This document shows positions 38,601-50,091 of a stretch of DNA of 64,000 bases, piece after piece. Within the stretch, counting starts at the first letter, position 1. Every line of letters starts with the position of its first letter. The notes beneath the pieces are model-generated. The model worked only from the letters and a program-made list of their open reading frames with translations. It did no database searches and was not told the DNA's origin. The position numbers and the translations under genes are program-made. The DNA is from Gammaproteobacteria bacterium (lineage in GTDB: Bacteria; Pseudomonadota; Gammaproteobacteria; GCA-2400775), in assembly GCA_013151045.1 (NCBI GenBank), contig JAADIY010000040.1, positions 32,807-96,806 on the forward strand. The letters run 5' to 3'.

Positions 38601-39074
38601 AAAACCATGCGTACAATGAATAGCCGCCGTGGTGATAGAATTGCGTTTGTTACTATAGATGATAACACTGGTCGTTTGGATGTGGGTGTGTTCTCAGAAG
38701 CCTATGGCGAATATCGTGATAGCCTTAAAAAAGGTAATATCATTGTTGTTGAAGGTGTGGTCAGCATTGACGAGTTTACCGGTGGCTATAAGATGAGTGC
38801 TGATCGTATATGGAGTATTGAGCAAGCGCGAGAATTATTCGCTAAGGCGATTAGAGTGGACGTGCAGAAGAAGGATAGTGAATTTGCGACAAAACTTGCC
38901 GAAACTTTAAGTCCATACAGGCAAGGTAAATGTACAATATTGCTTAATTACCAGTCTGCGCAAGGAAAAGTGAATATTCCACTGCCAGAAGATTGGAAAG
39001 TACGGCCAAGCCAAGAATTATTAACTCGGCTGGGTAAATTGACTGCGCCTGAAAATGTCCATGTTGTTTATTAA
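35628..39074 (+). CDS. dnaE: DNA polymerase III alpha subunit
   Basis: Replicative polymerase. 1148 residues: N-terminal PHP domain (VHLRVHSEYSLVDGIV), family C polymerase core with GPGRGSGAGSLVAWALGITD and the catalytic PDFDIDFC, KFDFLGLRTLTIIDRA, GVILYQEQVMQAAQ, FNKSHSVAYALIAYQT, then an HhH region, an OB fold (GVVIAGLIKTMRTMNSRRGD) and the C-terminal domain. Length matches gammaproteobacterial DnaE1. It follows rnhB by 13 bases. Confidence 0.97.
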   Translation: MSFVHLRVHSEYSLVDGIVRVKPLAKAVADNNMPAVALTDQANLFALVKFYRAAIAEGIKPLVGVDVLLQSEDGKSEPARMTLLCQNNEGYLNLSRLISRAYVEGQIQGIATLKREWLEEASEGLIALSGAGEGEIGRGLLGGKLDLAKKTLSYWRTIFPNRFYIELQRTGRSQEEDYIHKAVDLAIDSSTPVVATNDVRFLNVGDFDAHEARVCIHEGRVLADTRRKQHYSEQQYLRSPDEMVELFKDLPEAITNTIEIAKRCNLELVLGKTALPDFPVPEGMDVNGFLAQESQKGLNARLVRARKLGQELEDTQVYQDRLELELGVIIEMGFPGYFLIVADFIRWSKSQAIPVGPGRGSGAGSLVAWALGITDLDPIHFELLFERFLNPERVSLPDFDIDFCIEGRDRVIEYVADRYGQDQVSQIITYGSMAAKAVVRDVGRVLSHPYGFVDQLAKLIPFEIGMTLEKAMEQEETLKQRYDDEEEVTALLDLAMSLEGIVRNAGKHAGGVVIGPSALTNFAPMYCEPGGKNSVTQFDKDDVEAVGLVKFDFLGLRTLTIIDRALIAVNEKRVANGEQQIELDSIPIDDEKTFDLLKACSTTAVFQLESRGMKDLIKRLQPDCFDDVVALVALFRPGPLQSGMVDDFIDRKHGRQEADYMHPSLEPILKATYGVILYQEQVMQAAQILSGYTLGGADLLRRAMGKKNLEEMAKQRGFFVDGAEKNGCDRKLATHIFDLIEKFAGYGFNKSHSVAYALIAYQTAYIKAHYPAEFMAAVLSADMDNTDKVESLIDECRNMKLTVVPPDVNSSRYAFKAISDTSVRYGLGAIKGVGEGAINSIVEERENGGAYKGFGEFACRVDSTKLNKRVYESMIRGGAFDCFNDNRALLLANLPNALSVAEKHASDIATGMGDLFGGGASQPVMTDVIIDKSIEPWDAEGIEQGELEAFGFYLTRHPVTRFRSELDRFTTASIGDLDITGEQGVVIAGLIKTMRTMNSRRGDRIAFVTIDDNTGRLDVGVFSEAYGEYRDSLKKGNIIVVEGVVSIDEFTGGYKMSADRIWSIEQARELFAKAIRVDVQKKDSEFATKLAETLSPYRQGKCTILLNYQSAQGKVNIPLPEDWKVRPSQELLTRLGKLTAPENVHVVY

Positions 39075-39185
39075 CAGACATATTCTGTAAATGACTAGAA
39101 ATATGGGACAATACTCTTATTGCTGAGTATGAATAGTTTCCAAGGCTAATGCCAATATAAATATAAGACCAATAGTAGTTATTAT

Positions 39186-40148
39186 ATGAAAATGAATTTT
39201 TTAGAATTTGAGCGCCCGATCGCTGAATTAGAAGAAAAGATTAGCGAGCTGCGTCATGTTGCTGGTAGTGATGATGATATCGATATTGGGTCGGAGATCG
39301 CTAAGTTAGAAGAGAAAAGTAAAAAGCTGACCGAATCGATATTTTCATCTTTGACTGCTTGGCAGGTGTCGCAATTGGCACGTCATCCTCAGCGTGCCTA
39401 TACCCTAGATTATACGCAGAGTATCTTTACAGACTTCCATGAGCTTTGCGGCGACCGTGCGTTTGCTGATGATCCAGCGATTGTTGGTGGGCCAGCACGT
39501 TTGGATGGCCGACCAGTGATGGTTATAGGGCATCAAAAAGGCCGTGATACCAAAGAAAAAATACGCCGAAATTTTGGTATGCCAAGACCAGAAGGTTATC
39601 GCAAAGCATTGCGTTTAATGAAAATGGCTGAGCGTTTTAATTTGCCGGTGCTAACTTTTATTGATACGCCAGGTGCCTACCCAGGTGTAGGGGCAGAAGA
39701 GCGCGGTCAAAGTGAGGCGATCGCACGTAACCTATTTGAAATGTCGGGTTTGAAAACGCCGATCATTTGCACCGTGATTGGTGAAGGTGGTTCTGGTGGA
39801 GCTTTGGCTGTAGGTGTAGGTGATCGCGTATTGATGTTGCAACACAGTATCTATTCAGTCATTTCTCCTGAAGGTTGTGCGTCTATTTTGTGGAAGAGTG
39901 CCGAAAAAGCATCTGATGCAGCAGAAGCACTGGGTATCACCGCGCAACGGTTAAAAGAGCTTGAACTGATCGATGAGATCGTGCAAGAGCCACTGGGTGG
40001 TGTGCATCGTAACCCCGAAGCAACCGCTGCAGATATTAAGCAAGCGTTGTTGGCAAACTTAGAAGCATTGGACACGCTGGATACTGATACTTTATTGGTG
40101 CAACGTAAAGCACGACTCATGAATATTGGTACGTTCAAGGAAGGTTAG
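39186..40148 (+). CDS. accA: Acetyl-CoA carboxylase carboxyltransferase subunit alpha
   Basis: Forms malonyl-CoA together with AccD for fatty acid synthesis. 320 residues beginning [17 protein letters not shown], with [55 protein letters not shown] and [15 protein letters not shown]. Complete; usual length. Downstream of dnaE in the conserved order. Confidence 0.97.
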   Translation: MKMNFLEFERPIAELEEKISELRHVAGSDDDIDIGSEIAKLEEKSKKLTESIFSSLTAWQVSQLARHPQRAYTLDYTQSIFTDFHELCGDRAFADDPAIVGGPARLDGRPVMVIGHQKGRDTKEKIRRNFGMPRPEGYRKALRLMKMAERFNLPVLTFIDTPGAYPGVGAEERGQSEAIARNLFEMSGLKTPIICTVIGEGGSGGALAVGVGDRVLMLQHSIYSVISPEGCASILWKSAEKASDAAEALGITAQRLKELELIDEIVQEPLGGVHRNPEATAADIKQALLANLEALDTLDTDTLLVQRKARLMNIGTFKEG

Positions 40149-40193
40149 TGTTAAACCAGGCGAGCCGCACTGGGGTGAGTGGTTATAAGACTA

Positions 40194-41561
40194 ATGTCTG
40201 ACTTTTCTCCACAGTCGCTATTACCCTTATTGCGGCAATACCCAAAGACTAAGCGCTACTGTGTGGCATATAGTGGCGGCGTTGACTCTACCGTATTGCT
40301 TCATGCCATGGTGAGTTTGAAGCATCAGTGGGTAACTGAGCAGTTATTATCTGGCGAAAGCACCCCTGAAATTGCCGCTGTCTATATCGATCACAATCTA
40401 CAAACCGAATCAAAACAATGGTCTAGTCATTGTCGCGCTGTCTGTAATCAGTTAGGCATCTCCTTTGTTTCATTAAGTGCAAATATAGTGATTGAACAGG
40501 GTGATAGCCTAGAAGAAAAAGCGAGAGAATCACGCTATGCCTTGTTAGCAAGTAGTATAGAAGAAGGCGACGTCTTACTCACCGGACAACACCAAGACGA
40601 TCAAGCTGAAACATTTCTCTTACAAGCGCTGCGTGGTGCGGGCCCAAAAGGCTTAGCGTCGATGCCAGAGATAAAGGTGTTTTCAAAGGGGCTTCATATG
40701 CGACCCTTGTTGAGTTTTAAAAAGCACGATTTAGTGTCTTATGCCAAAGAGAAAAATTTAGATTGGATTGAAGACCCTTCAAATCAGCAGACGCGTTTTC
40801 AGCGTAACTACTTGCGGCAGAAAGTATTTCCTCTGCTCAATGAGGCATGGCCAGGTGCTAGCGAGGCCTTATCGCGTAGTGCACAGCATTGCGCCGTTAG
40901 CGTAAACTTGCTTGACGAGTTGGCATCAATTGATGCCGAAGCTGTGTTGAATGCAGATCAAACATTATCGCGCTTAGCTTTTAATCGTTTGTCTCTAGAG
41001 AGACGTGCTAACTTATTGCGATATTGTTTAAGCATGCAAGACTTAAGAGCGCCAGACCAGCGGCGCTTAGAGCAAATTATCTATCAGCTGGAAACTAGCG
41101 CAGAAGATAAATCCCCGATGATATCGTGGCCAGGCGCGGAGATACGTTGTTATCGCGATAAGGTCTATTTGATGTCACCCTTAGTACAGATTGACGAGTC
41201 AAAGGTGTTGGCATGGCGCCTCAATGAGGCGCTTGAGCTCGACGATGGCTTATTGGTTGCCAATCAAACACAAGAGGTGGGCTTATTTCTGCCTGAAGAC
41301 GCCGAGCTTGAAGTCAGGTTCCGTCAGGGTGGCGAGCGTTGCCAGCCCACTGGACAAAAGCAATCACGCGAGCTTAAAACCTTGTTTCAAGAGTGGGGAG
41401 TGCCACAATGGCTGCGGGCTCGTGTACCGCTGATTTACTATAACGGCACCTTGATTGCTGTCGCCGGGTATTGTCTGTGTCAGGCCACAACTGATGGTGC
41501 TGAAGAGCCAGGTTGGCAATTTGAATGGCAACCTGGGTGTTTATCTGAAGATGAGTGCTGA
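40194..41561 (+). CDS. tilS: tRNA(Ile)-lysidine synthase
   Basis: Modifies C34 of the CAU-anticodon tRNA-Ile to lysidine using ATP and lysine. About 455 residues: CVAYSGGVDSTVLLHAM is the PP-loop (SGGxDS), followed by VYIDHNLQ, GQHQDDQAETFLLQALRGAG and NYLRQKVFPLL. The C-terminal domain has RQGGERCQPTGQKQSRELK and LFQEWGVPQWLR. ATG 40194 (MSDFSPQSLL) is preferred to the GTG at 40179, as it fits the family N-terminus. Confidence 0.95.
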   Translation: MSDFSPQSLLPLLRQYPKTKRYCVAYSGGVDSTVLLHAMVSLKHQWVTEQLLSGESTPEIAAVYIDHNLQTESKQWSSHCRAVCNQLGISFVSLSANIVIEQGDSLEEKARESRYALLASSIEEGDVLLTGQHQDDQAETFLLQALRGAGPKGLASMPEIKVFSKGLHMRPLLSFKKHDLVSYAKEKNLDWIEDPSNQQTRFQRNYLRQKVFPLLNEAWPGASEALSRSAQHCAVSVNLLDELASIDAEAVLNADQTLSRLAFNRLSLERRANLLRYCLSMQDLRAPDQRRLEQIIYQLETSAEDKSPMISWPGAEIRCYRDKVYLMSPLVQIDESKVLAWRLNEALELDDGLLVANQTQEVGLFLPEDAELEVRFRQGGERCQPTGQKQSRELKTLFQEWGVPQWLRARVPLIYYNGTLIAVAGYCLCQATTDGAEEPGWQFEWQPGCLSEDEC

Positions 41562-41582
41562 TTTAAGGTGTTGTTTCATTGA

Positions 41583-44143
<2,561 letters not shown>

Positions 44144-44180
44144 TTTTTAGCTTTTCCCCGGTTTTATTCTCAGTACTTAG

Positions 44181-44208
44181 TTAACATTCAGCTATAAGTT
44201 GCTATAAT
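44181..44208 (+). promoter_or_regulatory. Candidate promoter upstream of eno
   Basis: TTAACA (44181-44186) and a consensus TATAAT (44203-44208) are 16 bases apart, about 95 bases before the eno start. This would let enolase be transcribed independently of pyrG-kdsA, as is usual. Confidence 0.5.
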
Positions 44209-44294
44209 CGCTGGTAAATTACTTATATATTGTGTCGTATTATTTTTAATAAATTAGCTTACGGCGCTAAATTGTTTTAACAATTGGAAAATAA

Positions 44295-45596
<1,302 letters not shown>

Positions 45597-45604
45597 TATA
45601 TTGT

Positions 45605-45764
45605 GAGACCTTTGCACGAAACAATTGATAAGTAAAAATGGCAAAAATCACCCTGATTTTCGTTGCAAAACTTGCCAAGACGGACGTATTGGCAGCGTTT
45701 TGCGCCTCAATCAGGGTGATTTTATCTCATTTTTCTTTTACCACTTGTCCCGTGCAAAGGTCTC
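45605..45764. mobile_element. 160-bp palindromic MITE with 5-bp target duplication
   Basis: Perfect 14-bp terminal inverted repeats GAGACCTTTGCACG (45605-45618) and its complement (45751-45764) enclose a sequence that is itself largely self-complementary: AAAATCACCCTGATT near 45645 pairs with AATCAGGGTGATTTT near 45710. ATTGT directly flanks both ends (45600-45604 and 45765-45769), a 5-bp target duplication. No coding capacity. A transposase elsewhere with the same ends would mobilise it. It lies between eno and ftsB and could fold into one long hairpin in RNA. Confidence 0.85.
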
Positions 45765-45816
45765 ATTGTATTTAACAATTTGTTAAGAGGCTAAAATAAG
45801 GTGTGAAAAAGCGTTA

Positions 45817-46095
45817 ATGAAAGTTTTTGCCGCCATATTGTTTGTAACCCTTTGCGCACTGCAAGTAAATTTGTGGGTGGGCAAAGGCAGCCTTGGCGAA
45901 GTCTGGTCATTAAAGAAAACTGTCGCAAAGCAACAGCAAGTCAACGCTGACCTTATAGCGCGTAATACCGCACTCAATGCCGAAGTGTTAGACCTTAAAA
46001 ATGGCATGGCGGCTATTGAAGAGCGTGCTCGTACCGAACTAGGTATGATTAAAGAAGGTGAAACCTTCTATCGCATCGTAGAGAACCTGCACTAA
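45817..46095 (+). CDS. ftsB: Cell division protein FtsB
   Basis: Bitopic inner-membrane protein that joins FtsL and FtsQ at the division septum. 92 residues: one N-terminal membrane helix (VFAAILFVTLCALQVNLWVG), then a coiled coil (VAKQQQVNADLIARNTALNAEV in pattern) and RARTELGMIKEGETFYRIV, the hallmark C-terminal motif. The eno-ftsB-ispD-ispF order is standard; here the MITE separates it from eno. Confidence 0.94.
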   Translation: MKVFAAILFVTLCALQVNLWVGKGSLGEVWSLKKTVAKQQQVNADLIARNTALNAEVLDLKNGMAAIEERARTELGMIKEGETFYRIVENLH

Positions 46096-46142
46096 TCAAC
46101 GGCGCATCAAAAACCCCTTCCACCCAAAATTATTGGGTAGTC

Positions 46143-46811
46143 ATGCCAGCCGCAGGCAGCGGTAGTCGTATGCAGGCTGATATCCCAAAGCAATATTTAC
46201 GGATTGCTGATAAAACCATCTTAGAGCGCAGCATAGAATGTTTTATCGATCATCCAGGTATCAAAGGCATTGTCTTAGCGATATCAAAAGATGATGCTTA
46301 TTGGCCAGATATTGCGGATAAGTTTCCAAATGTAATAACCGTTGAAGGTGGCAAAGAACGTTTTCAATCTGTATTGAATGGCCTTAAAGAGTTATCTGAA
46401 AAAGCCAATGCTGATGATTGGGTGCTAGTGCACGATGCGGCAAGACCGTGTTTGCGCCGCAGTGATATAGATAAGCTCATGTCAACCTTATCGCAGCATA
46501 GTGTCGGGGGGCTATTAGGTTTACCCATGGCTGATACCGTAAAACGTTGTGAAGGTAACGGTGCGGTGGTAAAAACCGTGCCGCGTCACGACCTATGGCG
46601 TGCCTTAACTCCACAAATGTTTCGCTTAGAAGCGCTTATCTCGGCACTAGAGCACGCCTTGGCTGACAAAGCGACAGTCACTGACGAAGCCTCAGCAATG
46701 GAGCGCATGGGTCTGCAGCCGCAAATGGTGGCAGGGCATAGTGACAATATCAAAGTCACTCATCCTGAAGATTTAGAATTGGCTTGTTTGTATCTATCCG
46801 AACGCCGATGA
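46143..46811 (+). CDS. ispD: 2-C-methyl-D-erythritol 4-phosphate cytidylyltransferase
   Basis: Third MEP-pathway step. 222 residues from ATG 46143, with [62 protein letters not shown] and [14 protein letters not shown]. The start is odd: family members have about ten residues before the PAAG motif, and the in-frame upstream sequence ([13 protein letters not shown]) looks coding, yet no ATG, GTG or TTG exists upstream before a stop. Either a short N-terminus is used or initiation is at a rare codon such as ATC 46095, which touches the ftsB stop. Confidence 0.93.
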   Translation: MPAAGSGSRMQADIPKQYLRIADKTILERSIECFIDHPGIKGIVLAISKDDAYWPDIADKFPNVITVEGGKERFQSVLNGLKELSEKANADDWVLVHDAARPCLRRSDIDKLMSTLSQHSVGGLLGLPMADTVKRCEGNGAVVKTVPRHDLWRALTPQMFRLEALISALEHALADKATVTDEASAMERMGLQPQMVAGHSDNIKVTHPEDLELACLYLSERR

Positions 46812-46842
46812 TTATCAGGGGTATCAACAAGAGAATAAAACA

Positions 46843-47310
46843 ATGCGCATAGGACACGGGTTTGACGCCCATAAATTTGAAACAGGTCGACCACTAATAC
46901 TAGGCGGTATTGATATTGACTATCATAGGGGTATGGCAGCGCACTCTGACGGAGATGTGGTCATCCATGCACTATGTGATGCGCTGTTAGGTGCGGCAGC
47001 TTTAGGTGACATTGGCGTGCATTTCCCACCTAGCGATGACAGTTTTAAAAATATTGATAGTCGTTTATTACTCAAACAAGTCATGGCAATGCTAAGCCGG
47101 GATGGGTTCGCAGTAGGCAATGCCGATCTCACCATCGTTGCCGAAGCGCCTAAATTGGCAAATCATTTACCAAAAATGAAAGAACTATTAGCTGGCGATT
47201 TAAATATTGAACCGGCACAGTTAAATGTTAAAGCGACCACAACAGAGAAAATGGGCTATACCGGTCGTGGCGAAGGTGTTTCAGTACACGCAGTAGTGTT
47301 GCTCGTTTAG
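46843..47310 (+). CDS. ispF: 2-C-methyl-D-erythritol 2,4-cyclodiphosphate synthase
   Basis: Fifth MEP-pathway step, a trimeric zinc enzyme. 155 residues with [20 protein letters not shown] (zinc Asp and His), [30 protein letters not shown] and [16 protein letters not shown]. Complete. It is the last gene of the core run. Confidence 0.97.
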   Translation: MRIGHGFDAHKFETGRPLILGGIDIDYHRGMAAHSDGDVVIHALCDALLGAAALGDIGVHFPPSDDSFKNIDSRLLLKQVMAMLSRDGFAVGNADLTIVAEAPKLANHLPKMKELLAGDLNIEPAQLNVKATTTEKMGYTGRGEGVSVHAVVLLV

Positions 47311-47338
47311 AAATCTAGAACCAGATAAGAGGTTGGAC

Positions 47339-47632
47339 ATGAGAAAAATTTATTTAGGCCTAATAATTGTTAGTGTGTTCGCCATTACGGCATGCACAGA
47401 AGAAGCACGCAATAAACTAGGCCGCACTGCAGATAATTACCTAGGTGAAGACTTAAAGGTCTCCTATATTGATGGAGGTGTAGTAGTCAAAACCTGGACT
47501 GTAGAAGACGGAAAAATCACCAGCGGTAAAGACGACAAAGGAAACTCAATAGGCTATTACTATTTTTGGAGTGTTGAAAATGGTTATGTGCAATTGCCGA
47601 TAGAACGGACGGTGATTGAAGAGATAAAATAG
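47339..47632 (+). CDS. Small lipoprotein of unknown function
   Basis: 97 residues from ATG 47339, with AAGAGG seven bases upstream. A lipoprotein signal (KIYLGLIIVSVFAITAC) ends in the lipobox ITAC, so the mature protein starts at Cys 19 and is lipid-anchored. No Asp follows the Cys (next residue Thr), so outer-membrane sorting is likely. The rest is a short beta-rich domain with VSYIDGGVVVKTWTVEDGKI. I do not recognise a family. Confidence 0.75.
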   Translation: MRKIYLGLIIVSVFAITACTEEARNKLGRTADNYLGEDLKVSYIDGGVVVKTWTVEDGKITSGKDDKGNSIGYYYFWSVENGYVQLPIERTVIEEIK

Positions 47633-47708
47633 GGGGTTTCTATGTTTGATCATACATAGATTTATGATGATGAACTCAACTACGTTTTTATTGAATCAAG
47701 ATAAATAG

Positions 47709-47935
47709 AAATGTAGCAAAAAAATTATAGATTTTTGGTTTAAGGAATCAGATGGATTTCAGTGGTAGGCCAAAAGTGATCAGTTTGATAGGCTGATAAA
47801 AAGCAGATTTATCGATACCCACAACAAAGCAATAAACTGCGAACTTTTTTCGTGACGTGAAACGAGCCTTGGAAGGCTTGTAGAGATTGTTGTTTTAGAT
47901 CAATTTTCTTATTCGTTTTTGTCAAGTTTCGCGAA
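47709..47935 (+). pseudogene. Remnant of a DUF924-family gene with two Trp-to-stop changes
   Basis: One frame without shifts reads IIDFWFKESDGFQW, stop, AKSDQFDRLIKSRFIDTHN, then CELFS, stop, RETSLGRLVEIVVLDQF. This matches the DUF924 pattern (DFWF ... QWW.kd..FD..i..rF ... CELf.WRet..GRLaEIIvLDQF). TAG at 47766-47768 and TGA at 47853-47855 stand where the family has conserved Trp, consistent with TGG to TAG and TGG to TGA. The start codon is missing and the C-terminal two-thirds are absent. Clearly dead. Confidence 0.78.
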
Positions 47936-48195
47936 AGCGCGTAATAAAATTGAAGGCATCGAATAGTTTTCCCGAATACTCGGCAATTTCTAATTGCGGT
48001 TTTTCATATATATTGATGAGTTGTTTTCTGCTTAAAGCAAGGGTCAATGTGGAGCCGCTTTTAAGGCGCAGAATTATAGAAAAAAGAATTTTTTGGTGAT
48101 TGATGGTTAATCGTTGTCACTGCTTTTTGTGTGTCAATAGCAGCATTAAATAATACAGTTAATTGACGAAATTGCTGTGGTGCGAGTTTGCTCAC
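47922..48195 (-). pseudogene. Frameshifted small gene, family unknown
   Basis: On the minus strand a GTG at 48195 opens VSKLAPQQFRQLTVLFNAAI and DTQKAVTTINHQSPK. Near a run of six A (about 48090-48095) the coding signal moves to another frame and continues KILFSIILRLKSGSTLTLAL, ..QLINIYEKPQLEIAEYSGKL, FDAFNFITRFRET to TGA at 47922. Joined, this gives a plausible 90-residue protein. No family recognised; it could also be a programmed shift. The 158 bases from here to the DUF1415 gene are AT-rich with nothing identifiable. Confidence 0.4.
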
Positions 48196-48353
48196 ATCAT
48201 TGATGTTTCATTAAATTCAATGATGATATCACTGGTCTATATTCGGTGTAGCTCTGTCTTAACGATATTGTTGACTATTTATGATTCTGATATATTTTAA
48301 ATATTATTCCTGTTATTGTTTTTGAAATAGTTTATGTTTCTTATAGTGTTATA

Positions 48354-48908
48354 TTGAGTAAGTCATTGAATAACGAAGTCATTATTGAATCAACTGAAAA
48401 ATGGTTACGATCGATTGTCATCGATTTAAATCTTTGCCCCTTTGCGAAACGAGAATTAATAAAAAATTGCGTACGTTTTTTTGTTTCAACCGCGCAATCT
48501 GAAGAGCAACTACTTGCTGATTTAGAACAAGAGCTGGAGGTATTAAATTCTGATGATTCAGTTGCAACCAGCTTATTGATCCACCCAAAAGTATTGAATG
48601 ATTTTTATGAGTATAACCAGTTCTTAGATTATGCTGAGGGCTTGTTAGAGCAAATGGGCTTGATCGGTGTCTATCAGATAGCTAGTTTTCACCCTGATTA
48701 CCAATTTGGTGGTACAGCGCCTGACGACGTGGAAAACTATACCAATCGATCACCGTATCCAATATTGCATTTATTAAGAGAAGAGAGTCTTGAGTGTGCG
48801 ATAGCAGATTATCCGGAATCTGATTTAATTCCAGACAAAAATATCGAATTAATGAAAAGTATGGGCAATGAGAAGTTACAAAATAGGTTGAAAGCGTGTT
48901 TTGAATGA
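48354..48908 (+). CDS. DUF1415 family protein
   Basis: 184 residues from TTG 48354. The family signature is present: TEKWLRSIVIDLNLCPFAK near the N-terminus (conserved Cys-Pro-Phe), LIHPKVLNDFYEYNQFLD, and IASFHPDYQFGGTAPDDVEN followed by NRSPYPILHLLREES. DUF1415 is widespread in proteobacteria and of unknown function. TTG is the only start near the conserved region; the ribosome site is weak. Confidence 0.88.
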   Translation: MSKSLNNEVIIESTEKWLRSIVIDLNLCPFAKRELIKNCVRFFVSTAQSEEQLLADLEQELEVLNSDDSVATSLLIHPKVLNDFYEYNQFLDYAEGLLEQMGLIGVYQIASFHPDYQFGGTAPDDVENYTNRSPYPILHLLREESLECAIADYPESDLIPDKNIELMKSMGNEKLQNRLKACFE

Positions 48909-49256
48909 TTAGATGGCATCATCCAGTAAGTCGTGAACTTGGTTCACTGAAAGCCAGCATGAGTCATAACACTTCTTATCATCACAGTTAGTGACGCATG
49001 CATGGTAGATACTTTCTTCATTTTTTGAGAAGTCGTGAGAAAACCGTTCGGCCTGGCCACTATTAACCCAGCTTGCCAAGCTTTCTTCTATGCCAACATC
49101 AAACCCCTTTTGCTCGCTTAGAAAATATTTATGCTCTTCAATCTCGTGGGATTGAAATGCTAAGCGAATATCAAATTGTTGCTGCTCTGTTAGCTGTTCT
49201 ACTTTCTTTTTATTTTGCAATGTGCCCCGTGTCCATATGAAATCTATTCTTGTCAA
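48909..49256 (-). CDS. Hypothetical protein with C-terminal four-Cys motif
   Basis: 115 residues. The centre (FQSHEIEEHKYFLSEQKGFD, VGIEESLASWVNSGQAERF) is hydrophilic and helical. The end holds CVTNCDDKKCYDSCW, four cysteines spaced C-x4-C-x4-C-x3-C, which could bind a metal or cluster. I do not recognise the family. It lies downstream of znuB on the same strand (73-base gap), so a link to metal handling is possible but only positional. Convergent with the DUF1415 gene, end to end. Confidence 0.65.
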   Translation of the reverse strand: MTRIDFIWTRGTLQNKKKVEQLTEQQQFDIRLAFQSHEIEEHKYFLSEQKGFDVGIEESLASWVNSGQAERFSHDFSKNEESIYHACVTNCDDKKCYDSCWLSVNQVHDLLDDAI

Positions 49257-49329
49257 CAGATATTACCATAGCTTTCTTGGTTAATAAATAGTGTTTTTTC
49301 TAGTTAAAACCTATAAAAAATAGGCTTAA

Positions 49330-50091
49330 TCAGCTTGATCGGCGTGTAATTAAGCGTTGTGATAATGCAGTGAGTGCTAATGCCCAAACAATTGTTGGGC
49401 CAGAAGGTAGGTCGAATAATGCAGAGCTGATCAGTCCTATGAGATAGGCGATTACACCCAATAGCCATGTGTATAAATGATTGCTTTTGTCTGAATAATT
49501 GATGCTGGCAAGCGCAGGAATAATTAAGCTTGCAAAGACGAGATAGACGCCGATAAATTGCACCGATATTGTAATTGAGACAGCAAATATTACATAAAAT
49601 GATATGCGGTGGCGGTTGATGGGCGCAAGCTTCATGAGTATTAGCAAAATACCTGTGGCAATGGCGAGTATGAGTGCCTGATCCCAGGTTACCCAAAGGA
49701 TTTGTCCCGCCAAAATTTCATTAAGATGCTTGCTGCCATGTGGGTCTTTGCTGACAATCATCAGCGCAGCTGTGGCAGCGAGAATAAAACTAATACCAAT
49801 TATTGATTCTTGATATTTTGGCCAATGCGTTTCACACCATGCGAATATTAGTGTTGCGAGTAAGGCGCTACTTATAGCAAACAGTTGTAATGGCCAGCTG
49901 TGAATTTCAAACCCAAAATACATTGCGGCCAGTACACCTAGCCCAGCAATTTGTGCAATGGCGAGGTCGATGAAAATGATTCCTCTTTGAATAACTTGAC
50001 GCCCCAGTGGTACGTGCGTTGCTAAAACCAGGGTGCCAACAACAAGGGCTGGGCCGAGTATGCTGATATCTAGAGCGTCAAATTCAATCAT
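49330..50091 (-). CDS. znuB: Metal ABC transporter permease (ZnuB-like)
   Basis: 253 residues with about eight membrane helices, of the ABC-3 (zinc/manganese) permease family: LDISILGPALVVGTLVLATH, GIIFIDLAIAQIAGLGVLAA and a C-terminal GLISSALFDLPSGPTIVW segment. It imports Zn2+ across the inner membrane together with the binding protein upstream, whose stop it overlaps by four bases. No ATPase gene is found in this cluster, so energy must come from an ATPase coded elsewhere. Gene symbol by context and family. Confidence 0.87.
   Translation of the reverse strand: MIEFDALDISILGPALVVGTLVLATHVPLGRQVIQRGIIFIDLAIAQIAGLGVLAAMYFGFEIHSWPLQLFAISSALLATLIFAWCETHWPKYQESIIGISFILAATAALMIVSKDPHGSKHLNEILAGQILWVTWDQALILAIATGILLILMKLAPINRHRISFYVIFAVSITISVQFIGVYLVFASLIIPALASINYSDKSNHLYTWLLGVIAYLIGLISSALFDLPSGPTIVWALALTALSQRLITRRSS

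Noticed and set aside
45605..45764. CRISPR or simple rho-independent terminator after eno
   Set aside because: Only one unit, with exact terminal inverted repeats and a target duplication; a MITE explains all of it better.
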